A stretch of 64,000 nucleotides of DNA from Vibrio hippocampi. GTDB lineage: Bacteria; Pseudomonadota; Gammaproteobacteria; Enterobacterales; Vibrionaceae. This document shows positions 18,423 to 27,571 of the stretch, piece after piece. The first letter of the stretch is position 1; each line of letters opens with the position of its first letter. The notes under the pieces are model-generated. The model saw nothing but the letters and a program-made list of their open reading frames with translations. It did not search any database and was not told where the DNA came from. The position numbers and the translations under genes are program-made. The stretch covers positions 1,302,001 through 1,366,000 of the forward strand of contig NZ_CAKLCM010000002.1 in assembly GCF_921292975.1 (NCBI RefSeq). Reading direction: 5' to 3'.

Positions 18423-18866
18423 TTACTTTGATGTTTTTGCGTCACCAAAATATTTCATTGCGCGGTCAACTTCAGCTTGTGATGGCTGATAAACCGTCCA
18501 TTCATCCTGCTCATTGTTTTTGTATTTGATAAGTTTATTTTCGACATCAAACTCGTAGTACGGGAATACTTCTCTTAGGTTAAAAAATAGCGCGGGTGCA
18601 AAAAATAGGATATCAGCAACCAAGTACCCTCCGTTAAACTTTAATGGCATAGAACCATACATAGCGCTATAACCCTCTGACTCAGCCTTAAATTCATATT
18701 GACCAAAACTGGTCGTACTGTAGGTATGCTCTTGTTCAAAATCCACCACAAATTGTTCGTTGTCTTTAACGGTCAACGCGGTGTTATCTTGGGTCGTATT
18801 AAACTGAGTAGATGCTGAACACCCACAAAGAATGACTGAAAGGGAAATTAAAAAGGTATTTTTCAT
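18423..18866 (-). CDS. Predicted lipoprotein, function unknown
   Basis: A 147-residue protein with a lipoprotein signal: positive start (MKN), hydrophobic core and lipobox LCGC at about residues 13-16, so a lipid anchor at Cys16 is expected. The body has aromatic-rich strands and a hydrophobic segment around FNGGYLVADILFFAPALFFNLREVFPYYEFD, a pattern seen in small Vibrio envelope proteins of unknown role. It ends just before the hairpin at 18365-18402. No functional partner can be named. Confidence 0.7.
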   Translation of the reverse strand: MKNTFLISLSVILCGCSASTQFNTTQDNTALTVKDNEQFVVDFEQEHTYSTTSFGQYEFKAESEGYSAMYGSMPLKFNGGYLVADILFFAPALFFNLREVFPYYEFDVENKLIKYKNNEQDEWTVYQPSQAEVDRAMKYFGDAKTSK

Positions 18867-18996
18867 CGGTTTCTCACAATTGTATAATTTATAAATTACA
18901 CCAAATCCAATATATCCAATTAGACACAGAGGATAAGTTTAAGGTTCTAAAATCTTGGCTATTCTATTTATTAGCGTTCAATATTTCTAGATATTT

Positions 18997-19047
18997 ATAT
19001 ACCCTATTTACCTCAAAATGCCGAATTCACTGGTAATTTAGGTATCT
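18997..19047. repeat. Degenerate dispersed palindromic repeat, copy 1
   Basis: About 50 bp beginning ATATACCC, with an internal TTACCTCAAAAT and ending near GGTAT. A second copy lies at 25311-25361. The shared order of motifs and inverted ends suggest a small non-coding mobile repeat. The surrounding gap 18867-19470 holds no gene I can support. Confidence 0.5.
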
Positions 19048-19241
19048 AATTAAGTTAGTATCATTATACAATTTAAGATATGTGACGCATGGTTTTATAA
19101 AAATCATTTATATATTAACAGGATTTATTGAACCTTCGGTCATAAAAACTGACGCTGATTTTGAATGGTACTATCCACAAACGATGCCAATCGTCAAAGT
19201 CATCAATGAGCGTTTTTTTTTGCAGCCATGGGCTAAGCATA

Positions 19242-19266
19242 AGTCGCCGACCGATATTCGGCGACT
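19242..19266. other. Perfect 9-bp hairpin in intergenic DNA
   Basis: AGTCGCCGA and TCGGCGACT pair across a 7-nt loop. There is no U-run on either strand immediately after, so a terminator role is doubtful. Confidence 0.5.
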
Positions 19267-19470
19267 CGCTCAACCAACAACGAGTGCGCCCGCTGTTGTT
19301 TCCATACTAGCCAGAATAGGCTGTGCTATAAGGGTTGCTACAAACTCAGCTTTACTGTTAACGCGGATAACTTGATTCTACTCACCAATCTTGGTGTCTT
19401 ATTAGCAGAGAGTTGATGTCCAACCCTACCCGTACAGATTTAAATTTGTCAGACACGGCGTAAGTATTAT

Positions 19471-19731
19471 CTAGTCTTCGTGCTCATCAACTGAGAAAGA
19501 CTCTTCAATTCTTTTTAGTTCTTCTTGTTCTTTCAGCTTAATTTCTTCTTGAACGGCGGCTTTACGTTCGTTCAGTGCTTTTTTTTCTGACTTCGTCAGA
19601 AACTTCACCGCCTTCTTGTTTGAAAGTGCGTACGCAACGACATCTTCACCTTTCTCTCTGCGTTCATTTACACGTTGTGAAAAGCGCTCGTTGTCGCGTG
19701 CTTTGCGTTCTGCTGAACTCAATTTGCTCAT
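19471..19731 (-). CDS. Small highly charged conserved-type protein
   Basis: An 86-residue protein dominated by Lys, Arg and Glu (SAERKARDNERFSQRVNERR at the start; LNERKAAVQEEIKLKEQEEL in the second half), predicted to be almost wholly helical or coiled. No membrane segment or known domain. Codon use and a clean single frame between non-coding flanks favour a real gene. Function unknown. Confidence 0.65.
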   Translation of the reverse strand: MSKLSSAERKARDNERFSQRVNERREKGEDVVAYALSNKKAVKFLTKSEKKALNERKAAVQEEIKLKEQEELKRIEESFSVDEHED

Positions 19732-20025
19732 TGATATACCTTTGTAAAAATAAAATGGCTACTTGTATGCCTTCTCGCTGATAAATAAAAACACTTATCT
19801 TGCGAATAGCGGGAGTCTAGCATAGATGGGCTATGCTGTACGCCACTTCAATTGGTCTTAGAAAGATTAGGAAGCCCGTAAATCATTCACGCAATAAAAA
19901 ATCAAAATTTCTTCCATTTATTTTGCGCAAAAAAAAACAATCTACGTCACTGCCGCAAAAACTCAGATTTTCTTAATCTACTTCCATCACTTAAGACAAC
20001 CAAAAAACAAATAAAGGAAGACACC

Positions 20026-20352
20026 ATGACTAAGCCAAACCTGAAAGCCGCTCAAGGCATGTTATTGGTCACCGTCGGTGCTGCAATGCTTACTGCTTGT
20101 AACTCATCCAGCACTCAAGAGCAAATCGCGTGGATAGAAAAATGGGACAGTTTTGCCCACTATGACCAAAAACTAGAGGTCATTGAACAATGCTTTAAAC
20201 AGGCTAAGGTGCGCAGTCTGATGGATGATATGACCGACAGACAATCACAGGTCTACAACGCCTGCACACTAGAACTAATAACAAAAATCGCCGAGGGCGA
20301 AGGGGTATACCTCGAAAAGAAAGTTCTGCAAGCCAATATCGTCCAATTTTAA
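20026..20352 (+). CDS. Small predicted lipoprotein at head of the kinase/sigma cluster
   Basis: A 108-residue protein with a signal peptide and lipobox LTAC (Cys at about residue 25) followed by NSSSTQ, so a lipoprotein. The mature part contains two Cys (in EQCFKQA and NACTLEL) and is helical. A strong AAGGAAG ribosome-binding site precedes the start by 6 nt. It begins a plus-strand run with a membrane protein (27 nt later), phosphatase, sigma factor and kinase. A sensory or envelope role in that system is inferred only from position. Confidence 0.72.
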   Translation: MTKPNLKAAQGMLLVTVGAAMLTACNSSSTQEQIAWIEKWDSFAHYDQKLEVIEQCFKQAKVRSLMDDMTDRQSQVYNACTLELITKIAEGEGVYLEKKVLQANIVQF

Positions 20353-20379
20353 TCGACTGAAATTATTGAGGAAAAGACT

Positions 20380-20952
20380 ATGAGTAATAAAGACAAAGCC
20401 CTAGCGATAGCCAACGACGCTAAACAATCCGCCGAGCAACTTACCAGTAACCTAACGCAAAGTGATGCCTTTGCCCGCACTAGCGATGCCCTTGGCAAAG
20501 CCAAAGCCGCCGCCTCAGAGGTTGATTACAGCGGGATCAAAATAATGAACCTTTTCTCGGTCTTTGCTTATGCGCTGCTACTCCTTAGCACCTACCTCCC
20601 TTTCGCTGAGCTTTTTGGCGCGAGTATTTCACTGGGTGAATTCTCACCAACTTGGCTATACCTGTTAGCGATTTGCGGTCTGCTCTCACACCTATTTGGT
20701 GCCAAGCAAGCGCTATCGCGGTTATTAACTCTAAGCTTACTTGCCACGGTTGTGTTAAAAGCGGTCTCCGCTGCAAACGACATGATGCAGGTGAGCAGCT
20801 ATGGCAGCCGTAATACCTATTCTTTGCCGTTAGATTTACTTGGTCTTGGTTCCTATGTTTTTTTGGCGGCGCTGGTTCTGTTACTCGTGGTGCTGTTCAA
20901 GCCAGGCTACAAAACCAACAGCGCACTGTGGAAAAAACTCATCCAAAAATAA
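20380..20952 (+). CDS. Four-helix inner-membrane protein
   Basis: A 190-residue protein with a soluble Ala/Lys-rich N-terminal helix (about 1-50) and four membrane spans at about 56-75, 88-106, 111-130 and 152-176. No recognised domain. It sits 27 nt after the lipoprotein gene and 21 nt before the phosphatase gene, with good ribosome-binding sites, so the three probably form one transcript. Role unknown; it could be a membrane partner of the downstream kinase. Confidence 0.7.
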   Translation: MSNKDKALAIANDAKQSAEQLTSNLTQSDAFARTSDALGKAKAAASEVDYSGIKIMNLFSVFAYALLLLSTYLPFAELFGASISLGEFSPTWLYLLAICGLLSHLFGAKQALSRLLTLSLLATVVLKAVSAANDMMQVSSYGSRNTYSLPLDLLGLGSYVFLAALVLLLVVLFKPGYKTNSALWKKLIQK

Positions 20953-20973
20953 TCAATAACTAAGGGGCTCAAT

Positions 20974-21675
20974 ATGGATTTTAAACCGCGCAAACAGCAT
21001 CAGTTCTTTCAGATGAACCCCTTAGGTCGTGACTTTATTGTTGGTGATTTGCATGGACAACTCGCTCAATTTTATCGCCAATTACAAGCGGTAGGCTTTG
21101 ACTACCAAGTTGACCGAGTTTTTTGCTGTGGGGACCTAATTGGTCGCGGTCCCAACTCTGGCGAGGCGCTTAATTTGCTCACTCAGAAATGGTTTTATTC
21201 CGTGATGGGCAATCATGAGCAGTTGTTTTTACTCGGATTTGAACAGGCAAAGTACTGGGATATCCTTGCCCGAGAAAACGGCGATTGGTTAGGTCATACC
21301 TTACACTGCAGTGATCAGCTGATGCGTTGGAAGACTCTGATAGAGATCTGCATGCCATTAAGCATAACCCTTTCCTATCAAAACATGACTATCGGTCTTG
21401 TGCATGCGTCAAGTCTTGGCTGTTGGTCACAGATGCAAAGCGGTCGACTCAGTGCCAGACAGGTATGGCGCAGCTTATGGAGCAGACCACTGAAGCGTAT
21501 GGGCGCAGTGGCATCGATCACGGAGGTAGATGCTGTCGTCCATGGCCACTGTCCAGTACCTTCTCTGCTGCGTATCGGTAATCGATACTGGACCGACACC
21601 TACGCCATGAGCCAGCGCTTGTGTTTGACTCCCCTAGCACTATTCGCTGCCAATAGCACGTTACATGCTGGCTAG
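20974..21675 (+). CDS. PPP-family serine/threonine protein phosphatase
   Basis: A 233-residue calcineurin-like phosphatase of the bacterial PrpA/PrpB and lambda type. Metal-binding motifs: GDLHG (24-28), GDLIGRG (53-59), GNHE (79-82) and a late VHGH (about 188). These enzymes remove phosphate from Ser/Thr (and sometimes Tyr or His) residues using Mn2+. It lies 87 nt before the sigma factor and kinase genes on the same strand. The likely job, by inference, is to reverse phosphorylation set by that kinase. Confidence 0.88.
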   Translation: MDFKPRKQHQFFQMNPLGRDFIVGDLHGQLAQFYRQLQAVGFDYQVDRVFCCGDLIGRGPNSGEALNLLTQKWFYSVMGNHEQLFLLGFEQAKYWDILARENGDWLGHTLHCSDQLMRWKTLIEICMPLSITLSYQNMTIGLVHASSLGCWSQMQSGRLSARQVWRSLWSRPLKRMGAVASITEVDAVVHGHCPVPSLLRIGNRYWTDTYAMSQRLCLTPLALFAANSTLHAG

Positions 21676-21691
21676 ACTGGCACACTAAACC

Positions 21692-21731
21692 TTTGTTACT
21701 TTTGAACAAATTTAATTAATATTTTGTTACT
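21692..21731 (+). promoter_or_regulatory. Direct repeat upstream of the sigma-factor gene
   Basis: TTTGTTACT occurs at 21692-21700 and again at 21723-21731, 31 bp apart (three helical turns), in the 87-nt gap before the sigma gene. It may be an activator site or tandem promoter elements, possibly for the sigma factor itself. Confidence 0.35.
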
Positions 21732-21762
21732 ATAAGCCTTAAAGAAAGCCCGCAAAGGACTG

Positions 21763-22353
21763 ATGATGTCGATTAAAGATTTGGATGATGCAACTCAGCT
21801 ATTGCTTGCCTGGCAGAGCCGAGATCAACAGAAAAGCAAAGAGTTTCTAAGTTACGCCTATCAGGATATTCGTAACATTGTCAGTAAATACAAGCAGCAA
21901 CACAGCCCCAATGAGACACTCCTGCATGACGCAAGTATCACCGAGCTCGCGTCTGAGGCCTTTGTCAAATTGCATCGCTGGCGTAATGACGAGCAGCCCT
22001 TCGAAAACCGGAAACAGTTTTTTGATTATGTTCGAGTATCGGTATGGCACCTCCTTTTTGGCCAACCTCATCAGGCTATGGTCAATCGACAGCAAGCTAA
22101 AAAGAGCTATCTCAAGCAGCAAATGACAGAGCTCGTGGGGCATCAGCAGCAGTGGGATCAAAATATGGATCTGTCCAAAGCACTAGAGCTACTCCAGCAA
22201 AAATACCCTCTACAATCCGAAGTCTTTGAGTTGAAACATTTCGCCATGGTCAGCCAAGCACAAATAGCTGAAATATTGGAAATTTCACCTCGAACTGTCG
22301 ACAACTATCTGCGCTTTTCAACGGTTTGGTTGCGCACTAAGCTGGATAAATAA
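21763..22353 (+). CDS. ECF sigma factor of the kinase-linked type (ECF43-like)
   Basis: A 196-residue sigma-70 family protein. Region 2 spans about residues 25-95 (LASEAFVKLHRW core) and region 4 about 155-190, with the helix-turn-helix QAQIAEILEISPRTVDNYLR. There is no anti-sigma gene; instead the last base of its stop codon starts a Ser/Thr kinase gene (TAATG overlap), the arrangement described for EcfP/PknT of Vibrio parahaemolyticus, where phosphorylation of a region-2 threonine allows core RNA polymerase binding. Thr60 (in ASITELASEAF) is the candidate site here. Assignment to that family is by layout and motif, not by alignment. Confidence 0.82.
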   Translation: MMSIKDLDDATQLLLAWQSRDQQKSKEFLSYAYQDIRNIVSKYKQQHSPNETLLHDASITELASEAFVKLHRWRNDEQPFENRKQFFDYVRVSVWHLLFGQPHQAMVNRQQAKKSYLKQQMTELVGHQQQWDQNMDLSKALELLQQKYPLQSEVFELKHFAMVSQAQIAEILEISPRTVDNYLRFSTVWLRTKLDK

Positions 22354-25289
22354 TGGATATCGTTAGCCTTTACTTTGAGCTCATTGAGCTGCCCTTAGCA
22401 GAGCAAAATGCTCGCATGGAGGCGCTTAGCGACTTAGACCCAGAACAACGTGATGAGCTTCGTAATATGCTAGATGCTGGCACCGAACTACTCAGCGGCA
22501 GTCAACTTATTGCCAAGCATATGCAAGCCGGTCCAGCCGTCGATTATCAGCGTTACATCGGTCAAGTCGTCATGGGGTTCACCATTACCGAGATCCTCTC
22601 TGAGGCAGGCGGCATGGGTCTTGTTTTTCTTGCGCAGCAAGAACTCTACTCCCCTGATAGCAAAGAGCTGAAAGTGCATCGCGCCGCCGTTAAAGTATTG
22701 CGTTACGAGCGCATGAACGCCGAGCAGCAGCAACAGTTTTTCTACCGTGAAGCGGCTAGCCTGATGGAACTCGATCAGCCGAATATTTGTAAGATCTACG
22801 GCATCTCTCAGATACTCGATCAAGCCTGTATTGTCATGGATTTCATCGATGGCGTCGCGCTTGACGACTGGCTGGCGGAGCATCGTATTGAGCAAGACAA
22901 AGTCTTAGCCCTATTTGTGGTTCTTTTAAAAGCTATGTGCTACGCCCATAACAAACATATTTATCATGGCGACCTAAAACCGCAGAACATTCTCGTTGAT
23001 GGTCAAGGTCAGCTCACCCTTATAGATTTAGGTTTAGCTAAGCAGTTCGACCCGCATGATAAGGACGACTTTACCCAACACTACATTCAGGCTTTTTCGC
23101 AATATTGGAGCGCGCCCGAACAGCGACAAGGCAAGTGGAACAAATCCCAATCGGACGTTTATTCTTTGGGGGCAATTCTGGCGTTTATGCTCAGCGGCAC
23201 AACCCCAAGTCGAGATGATCTCAATACTATCAATGATCGAGAACTTCGGGCGATTATCGCTAAGTCCCTAAGTCCCGACCCAGCGCAGCGTTATCGCGAC
23301 GCCAATGAGTTTCTCGCAGTTATTCAACGCTTTCGCCAAGGTTTCGCGATAAAGGAATACTCCAATAGCTGGTTATACCGCGCCCAAAAAGGGCTCACCC
23401 GACGACCACTAATAAACGCGTCAATTGCGCTCAGCCTAAGCTTATTGATTGGAACCAGTGTCGCGACCTGGCGTCACAACCAAGTGTTGATGGCCGAACA
23501 GACCTCCAGTCAACAAGTGATGGCTCAGCTTGAACAAATGCTACGCGATAACTTTCCTCACCTACACCACCGCTTTGAGCAGCCTCCAGTTGAACAACTT
23601 TACGTTCAAGGAGCCAAACGCTGGCTAGGTCAGCAGCAAAATTTAACCAAGCAAGCAAGAATGCAAACCGGCTTGCTGTTTATTCAGGGCTTGTTTATTG
23701 ACTACAGCGAAAACGTAGATCTTGTTTTCGACATCCTAGAAGCCTTGGAGGTTGCAACTGAACTCGATATGCAAAACGAGCAACAACTGCAGCTACAGTA
23801 TTATTGGATGCTTGCTCACACCTTCAACGCCTTTAAAGGCATTGAAACGACCTACGGTGACGATAACTTTAGTTTTTACAATTACCGCAACGATCCCAGC
23901 CTAATTCCCGATAGCAACCCCGCAGCACCGCTGGCAAAACAACTTATTGCCTCACTTAACTCGCAGCAACAGCTTAACCCACTACAGCTCCATGCCATCA
24001 TCGCAGCGCTAAAGGTCCCCATGCCCTTCGACATAGAGCTGCGAAGGTTGCAATACCAAGCACTTTTTGCCCAAGCGAGCCCCTATTTATTAGAAGCGCA
24101 CGCATTAAATACCGCCCAGCGTTTAGACTTGTTGGCGTTTATTTACCTCGGCAGCGCGGAAAGTCCGTTTTTCGACCAAAGCCGCGCAGTCAATAACTTG
24201 GATCACCACTTTGAGTTGCGTCAACAGATGCGCAGCATCTTACCGGCATTAACGGATATGCTTGGAGTTGAGTCACTGAGTATTCAAGACTACTATCGTC
24301 TGCAGTTGGCGATCACGGCTATCGATCCTACGCAAAGTCCAGCGCAACTACAGGCTTTGATCAGCCCACAACTCAACGAGCTGCTTTCGCAAACCCAATT
24401 GGTCGACAGCGCCCAAATAAACACCATTGAGTTGCAATTTAACCCGTTTTCCGAAGCGAGCTACGACCACAACAAAGACATTGTACGCGACAATCTCGCT
24501 GAGTTTCGTCGCCGCTATGGCAGCGAATACGGAGACATGATGACCCACCTAAGCCTGCTACAAAAACAGAGCCTGCGCTTAGGCAGTCCAGTAATCATCA
24601 ACTATTTAGACAACTATCTACAAAGCCAAGCAATGCGTGTGAGACGTTTAGATTGGAAGCATGACTCTGCCTATCAAGGCCTAGATCTTGCCATTATTCA
24701 GCACGATTGGGATAAGGTTCAACAGCTCTTATCAGAGCTTGAGACAGACTTTGAGCTCTACTTTAAATTACTCGAAGACAACGGTCTTGAAGCATATGGC
24801 ATACGTCAGTTGCATCGACACGCTTGGACGCCAGCAATCAATAACGACTGGAAATCCGCAGAGCAACAAATTGCCCAGTCCAAACTCAGTGCCCGCGAGC
24901 AAAAAATCTATCTGGCCATTTTGAGTCTTAATCTGGGCAAAGTAAATGACACCCTAATTCTACTGCCAAAGCCTAGCGACCTGCCACAAACACTCAGTTT
25001 TGAATTTGACCAAGGCTTTTACCAACTCAACGAGCTTATCTACTTTTATGGCAAGCACGTTGAGCCTAAAGAGGCCATTGAACAGCTTGAAGCGCGTATA
25101 GCGAACAATAAAGAATACCGCAATATCTTCAACGCCGCTCAAGCCCTGTACCTATGCGACTTACTACTTGACGTCGGAGAGGATCAGCGCGCTAGGCAAA
25201 TGTTCACAGAGCTTCAAGACCAGCAGAAAGCTTTTGCGTTTCGAGATGATTGGCAGCAGCTTTGGGGTAAATTGAGCAACCAGCTCTAA
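22353..25289 (+). CDS. Membrane-bound Ser/Thr protein kinase (PknT-like) with TPR-like sensor part
   Basis: A 978-residue kinase. Cytoplasmic kinase domain (about 70-335): glycine loop AGGMGLVF, Lys114 in AAVKVL, catalytic loop HGDLKPQN (205-212), IDLG (224-227) replacing DFG, and APE (254-256); all key residues are present. A single membrane helix follows (about 353-373), then some 600 residues of helical repeat-like sequence that would lie outside the inner membrane and may sense a signal. Residues 1-65 form a short extension. It starts on the sigma-factor stop codon, so the two are translationally coupled. By analogy with EcfP/PknT it should phosphorylate the sigma factor. Confidence 0.9.
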   Translation: MDIVSLYFELIELPLAEQNARMEALSDLDPEQRDELRNMLDAGTELLSGSQLIAKHMQAGPAVDYQRYIGQVVMGFTITEILSEAGGMGLVFLAQQELYSPDSKELKVHRAAVKVLRYERMNAEQQQQFFYREAASLMELDQPNICKIYGISQILDQACIVMDFIDGVALDDWLAEHRIEQDKVLALFVVLLKAMCYAHNKHIYHGDLKPQNILVDGQGQLTLIDLGLAKQFDPHDKDDFTQHYIQAFSQYWSAPEQRQGKWNKSQSDVYSLGAILAFMLSGTTPSRDDLNTINDRELRAIIAKSLSPDPAQRYRDANEFLAVIQRFRQGFAIKEYSNSWLYRAQKGLTRRPLINASIALSLSLLIGTSVATWRHNQVLMAEQTSSQQVMAQLEQMLRDNFPHLHHRFEQPPVEQLYVQGAKRWLGQQQNLTKQARMQTGLLFIQGLFIDYSENVDLVFDILEALEVATELDMQNEQQLQLQYYWMLAHTFNAFKGIETTYGDDNFSFYNYRNDPSLIPDSNPAAPLAKQLIASLNSQQQLNPLQLHAIIAALKVPMPFDIELRRLQYQALFAQASPYLLEAHALNTAQRLDLLAFIYLGSAESPFFDQSRAVNNLDHHFELRQQMRSILPALTDMLGVESLSIQDYYRLQLAITAIDPTQSPAQLQALISPQLNELLSQTQLVDSAQINTIELQFNPFSEASYDHNKDIVRDNLAEFRRRYGSEYGDMMTHLSLLQKQSLRLGSPVIINYLDNYLQSQAMRVRRLDWKHDSAYQGLDLAIIQHDWDKVQQLLSELETDFELYFKLLEDNGLEAYGIRQLHRHAWTPAINNDWKSAEQQIAQSKLSAREQKIYLAILSLNLGKVNDTLILLPKPSDLPQTLSFEFDQGFYQLNELIYFYGKHVEPKEAIEQLEARIANNKEYRNIFNAAQALYLCDLLLDVGEDQRARQMFTELQDQQKAFAFRDDWQQLWGKLSNQL

Positions 25290-25310
25290 GAGCGCCACAA
25301 TATAATAAAC

Positions 25311-25361
25311 ATATACCCAAGTTACCTCAAAATATAGGATTCAGATGTAATAAGGGTATAT
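25311..25361. repeat. Dispersed palindromic repeat, copy 2
   Basis: Begins ATATACCC and ends GGGTATAT, so its ends are inverted copies of each other, with an internal TTACCTCAAAAT shared with the copy at 18997. It lies just after the kinase gene. The 25290-25778 gap also has an 8-bp stem (25475-25482 with 25508-25515) and a terminator-type hairpin, but no gene. Confidence 0.55.
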
Positions 25362-25675
25362 ACCAAAATGACAATGATTGATCCTTTCCTTAATCCCACG
25401 CTATTAAACACAGCAACACATTGAAAGCCTATTTGACCATTAATTAAACAACGTTAGCGTAATACCAAAAGAGACCGCTTAATTTGAGAAAGACCTTATT
25501 TCCCACTTTAAGCGGCTTTGATTTATCAAACGACGTGGCGAGCTACAAGTTGCGAGCAATTTTCTTGGTCATAAAAAATGATACGCATTACTTTTCGGTT
25601 CATTGTTCTACGCCTATAGCAAAGGATTCGCACGGAAGAGATTGGAGTATAACCGATTAAAACATCGCCACTAAA

Positions 25676-25700
25676 AAGCCGCAGCGTAATGCTGCGGCTT
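25676..25700. terminator. Terminator-type hairpin, copy 1 of 3
   Basis: AAGCCGCAGC-gtaat-GCTGCGGCTT, preceded by AAAAA on the plus strand, so it ends transcripts reading on the minus strand. The identical hairpin recurs at 30870-30894 and, with mismatches, at 28106-28130. Here no tRNA-like sequence follows. Confidence 0.65.
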
Positions 25701-25778
25701 CGAGCGGTGGGTTCTACGCTTACCTATATCAAGACGGTGCAAACAGCCTTATTTACAGGATCCTTACTTGCAGTGCCC

Positions 25779-27245
25779 TTATTCAAGATATTTTTTATCG
25801 GCTAATCCCGCTAGTAAAACCTTCGTGCCAATATTCACACCCTTACGGAAATTATCATCTGACAGTTCCCCTCTTACAACACCAACAGCTCTCACTTCTA
25901 CCGCTATGTTAATTGGAAGTTGGTCATATCCTTTTAAGTCGCGGTGATCACTGTAATGTTCTAACATTTCCGTGTTCACAATATAGACTTCTAGTTGATT
26001 TGAATAGCTGTCGATAACATAAGTCAATTCATCTGAATCAGCATAGTCTAGTTCTATTATTTCGTAGCTTGCGTCATCATCAACACTTACGGGCTTACCA
26101 AGAATGTCCTTTGCAAAGGACATCAAATAAGCATTAGAAGTCAGCTTTAGTTGTTCGTATTTAGGTCTAAGTGCTTCCATTTCTGGAGATTTCAGTAATT
26201 GTTGATTTACAACTCTAGCAAGGTCTTTTTCCATCCGTGCGACTTTAGCAACGTTTGACCGGTGCGTCTTGCTAAGACTTTTAAGCTTTATATCTGCAGA
26301 TTTATCCGTAAAGCCATGCTTTTCTCTTGCTTGAATTTTTGCGTCATTGGTTACGCCTCGGCTGAAGGATTTTGCTTCTTGACGATAGCCACTAATCAGG
26401 TTGTCGCGATGATCAGCTTCACCTTGCAGAATGAGCTCATTATAAATAGCGCCAGTCAGATCGTGGTAGTGACTCATTAATGACGAATTATTCAGCACAA
26501 CACTACTCACATCCCTCTTCACCGGGATTCTAGAGGTGAAGCAATAACCCCGAATCTCTTGTGACGTCGCAATGTAGCTTCCTTTAACTTCAATTTCTTC
26601 GTCACATGCTTTGTATTTCATTCTTACTTTTTCAAATTTCTTTCCTGTCATTGGTTTAGAACCTACAACATCGGAACCAAGAGCATTAAAACTATCTGCC
26701 AACTGTGCCGCCAGAGTTTCAATCGTTTTTTCACTCTCAACAAGTAGTCGATCAACTTCAACCTCACGATCCAATACAACTTGTACATCAGCTAGATACC
26801 CGACCTTACTTGCTTCAACAGCAGCCATTTGTTCTAAAAGCCGCACATCGCTCGCTTTTGCCTGTTCAATTTTCATCTGCTCATCAGCGAGTACGCGTTG
26901 CTGGGCTACTTTCATTTCTTCAATAATTGAATAGAAGTTTGCTTCCAGAGCTTTTGATTCAGCGCCCTGATACGTCAGAGTTGGGAAAGCGGCGGCATCT
27001 AAGTTTTGTAAATCTATCGACGAAATCAATTGATCGAGGGCACGTTGTTCTTGACCATGAACTGTGATTTTGGGAATTTCTGATGTATTTAACTGATACA
27101 CCTTACGTTTAAAACCTTCCGCTGGAATAGGTTGAGTTGGGCTACGGTTTTTTTTAAGTGTAATATCACTGCCGAGAAAGGCGAAACTTGGGACGCTAAT
27201 AATCGAAACAATAACCGCGGTCAGAACTTTATTTTTGAATTGCAT
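25779..27245 (-). CDS. Secreted/periplasmic coiled-coil protein, function unknown
   Basis: A 488-residue protein with a clear signal peptide (MQFKNKVLTAVIVSIISVPSF, cleaved near residue 22). The start at 27245 is chosen because GAGGG precedes it; an in-frame ATG 7 codons earlier has no such site. Residues about 100-190 and 290-350 are strongly helical and charged, consistent with coiled coils. The last 100 residues look beta-rich and contain DDDASYEIIELDYAD. Two Cys occur near CDEEIEVK and GYCFTS. No family recognised. It lies alone between two terminator-hairpin copies in the boundary zone, which suggests it arrived with a mobile element. Confidence 0.72.
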   Translation of the reverse strand: MQFKNKVLTAVIVSIISVPSFAFLGSDITLKKNRSPTQPIPAEGFKRKVYQLNTSEIPKITVHGQEQRALDQLISSIDLQNLDAAAFPTLTYQGAESKALEANFYSIIEEMKVAQQRVLADEQMKIEQAKASDVRLLEQMAAVEASKVGYLADVQVVLDREVEVDRLLVESEKTIETLAAQLADSFNALGSDVVGSKPMTGKKFEKVRMKYKACDEEIEVKGSYIATSQEIRGYCFTSRIPVKRDVSSVVLNNSSLMSHYHDLTGAIYNELILQGEADHRDNLISGYRQEAKSFSRGVTNDAKIQAREKHGFTDKSADIKLKSLSKTHRSNVAKVARMEKDLARVVNQQLLKSPEMEALRPKYEQLKLTSNAYLMSFAKDILGKPVSVDDDASYEIIELDYADSDELTYVIDSYSNQLEVYIVNTEMLEHYSDHRDLKGYDQLPINIAVEVRAVGVVRGELSDDNFRKGVNIGTKVLLAGLADKKYLE

Positions 27246-27422
27246 AATTCCCTCTAATTTGTTCATTTAGTTTTTACTTGATGACTCAATAAAGTCATCG
27301 AATTAAACTTTGATATTTGGATAAAACTAGTTGATGTGTATATAAGGCATTTTTAGTCAAGCGAGTGCCCATTTTCGTAATCATCTTTTTCGTGGTGTCG
27401 AGTCCTTTAAATCCCCCTAATA

Positions 27423-27533
27423 TTAAGTTACCTTTGCTTCCTGAGCCCCTTTTTTAATAGCATTAACATCAATGCTATTCTTTGCGCGATCAGCAAACTG
27501 TTCTGCTTTTCCTTTTATATTACCTTTGCTCAT
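27423..27533 (-). CDS. 36-residue small protein, faintly CsbD-like
   Basis: The frame begins MSKGNIKGKAEQ and ends GAQEAKVT; AGGTGA lies 6 nt before the ATG. The KGKAEQ...KNSI pattern recalls short CsbD-type stress proteins, but it is too short for a firm call. A 12-bp inverted repeat lies about 40-85 nt upstream of the start. Confidence 0.42.
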   Translation of the reverse strand: MSKGNIKGKAEQFADRAKNSIDVNAIKKGAQEAKVT

Positions 27534-27571
27534 TACTTCACCTTTATTTTCTAAAAATCAATTGTATAGAA

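Noticed and set aside
19082..19375. Plus-strand 97-codon frame
   Set aside because: Starts without a ribosome-binding site, low-quality composition and covers the hairpin at 19242; judged chance.
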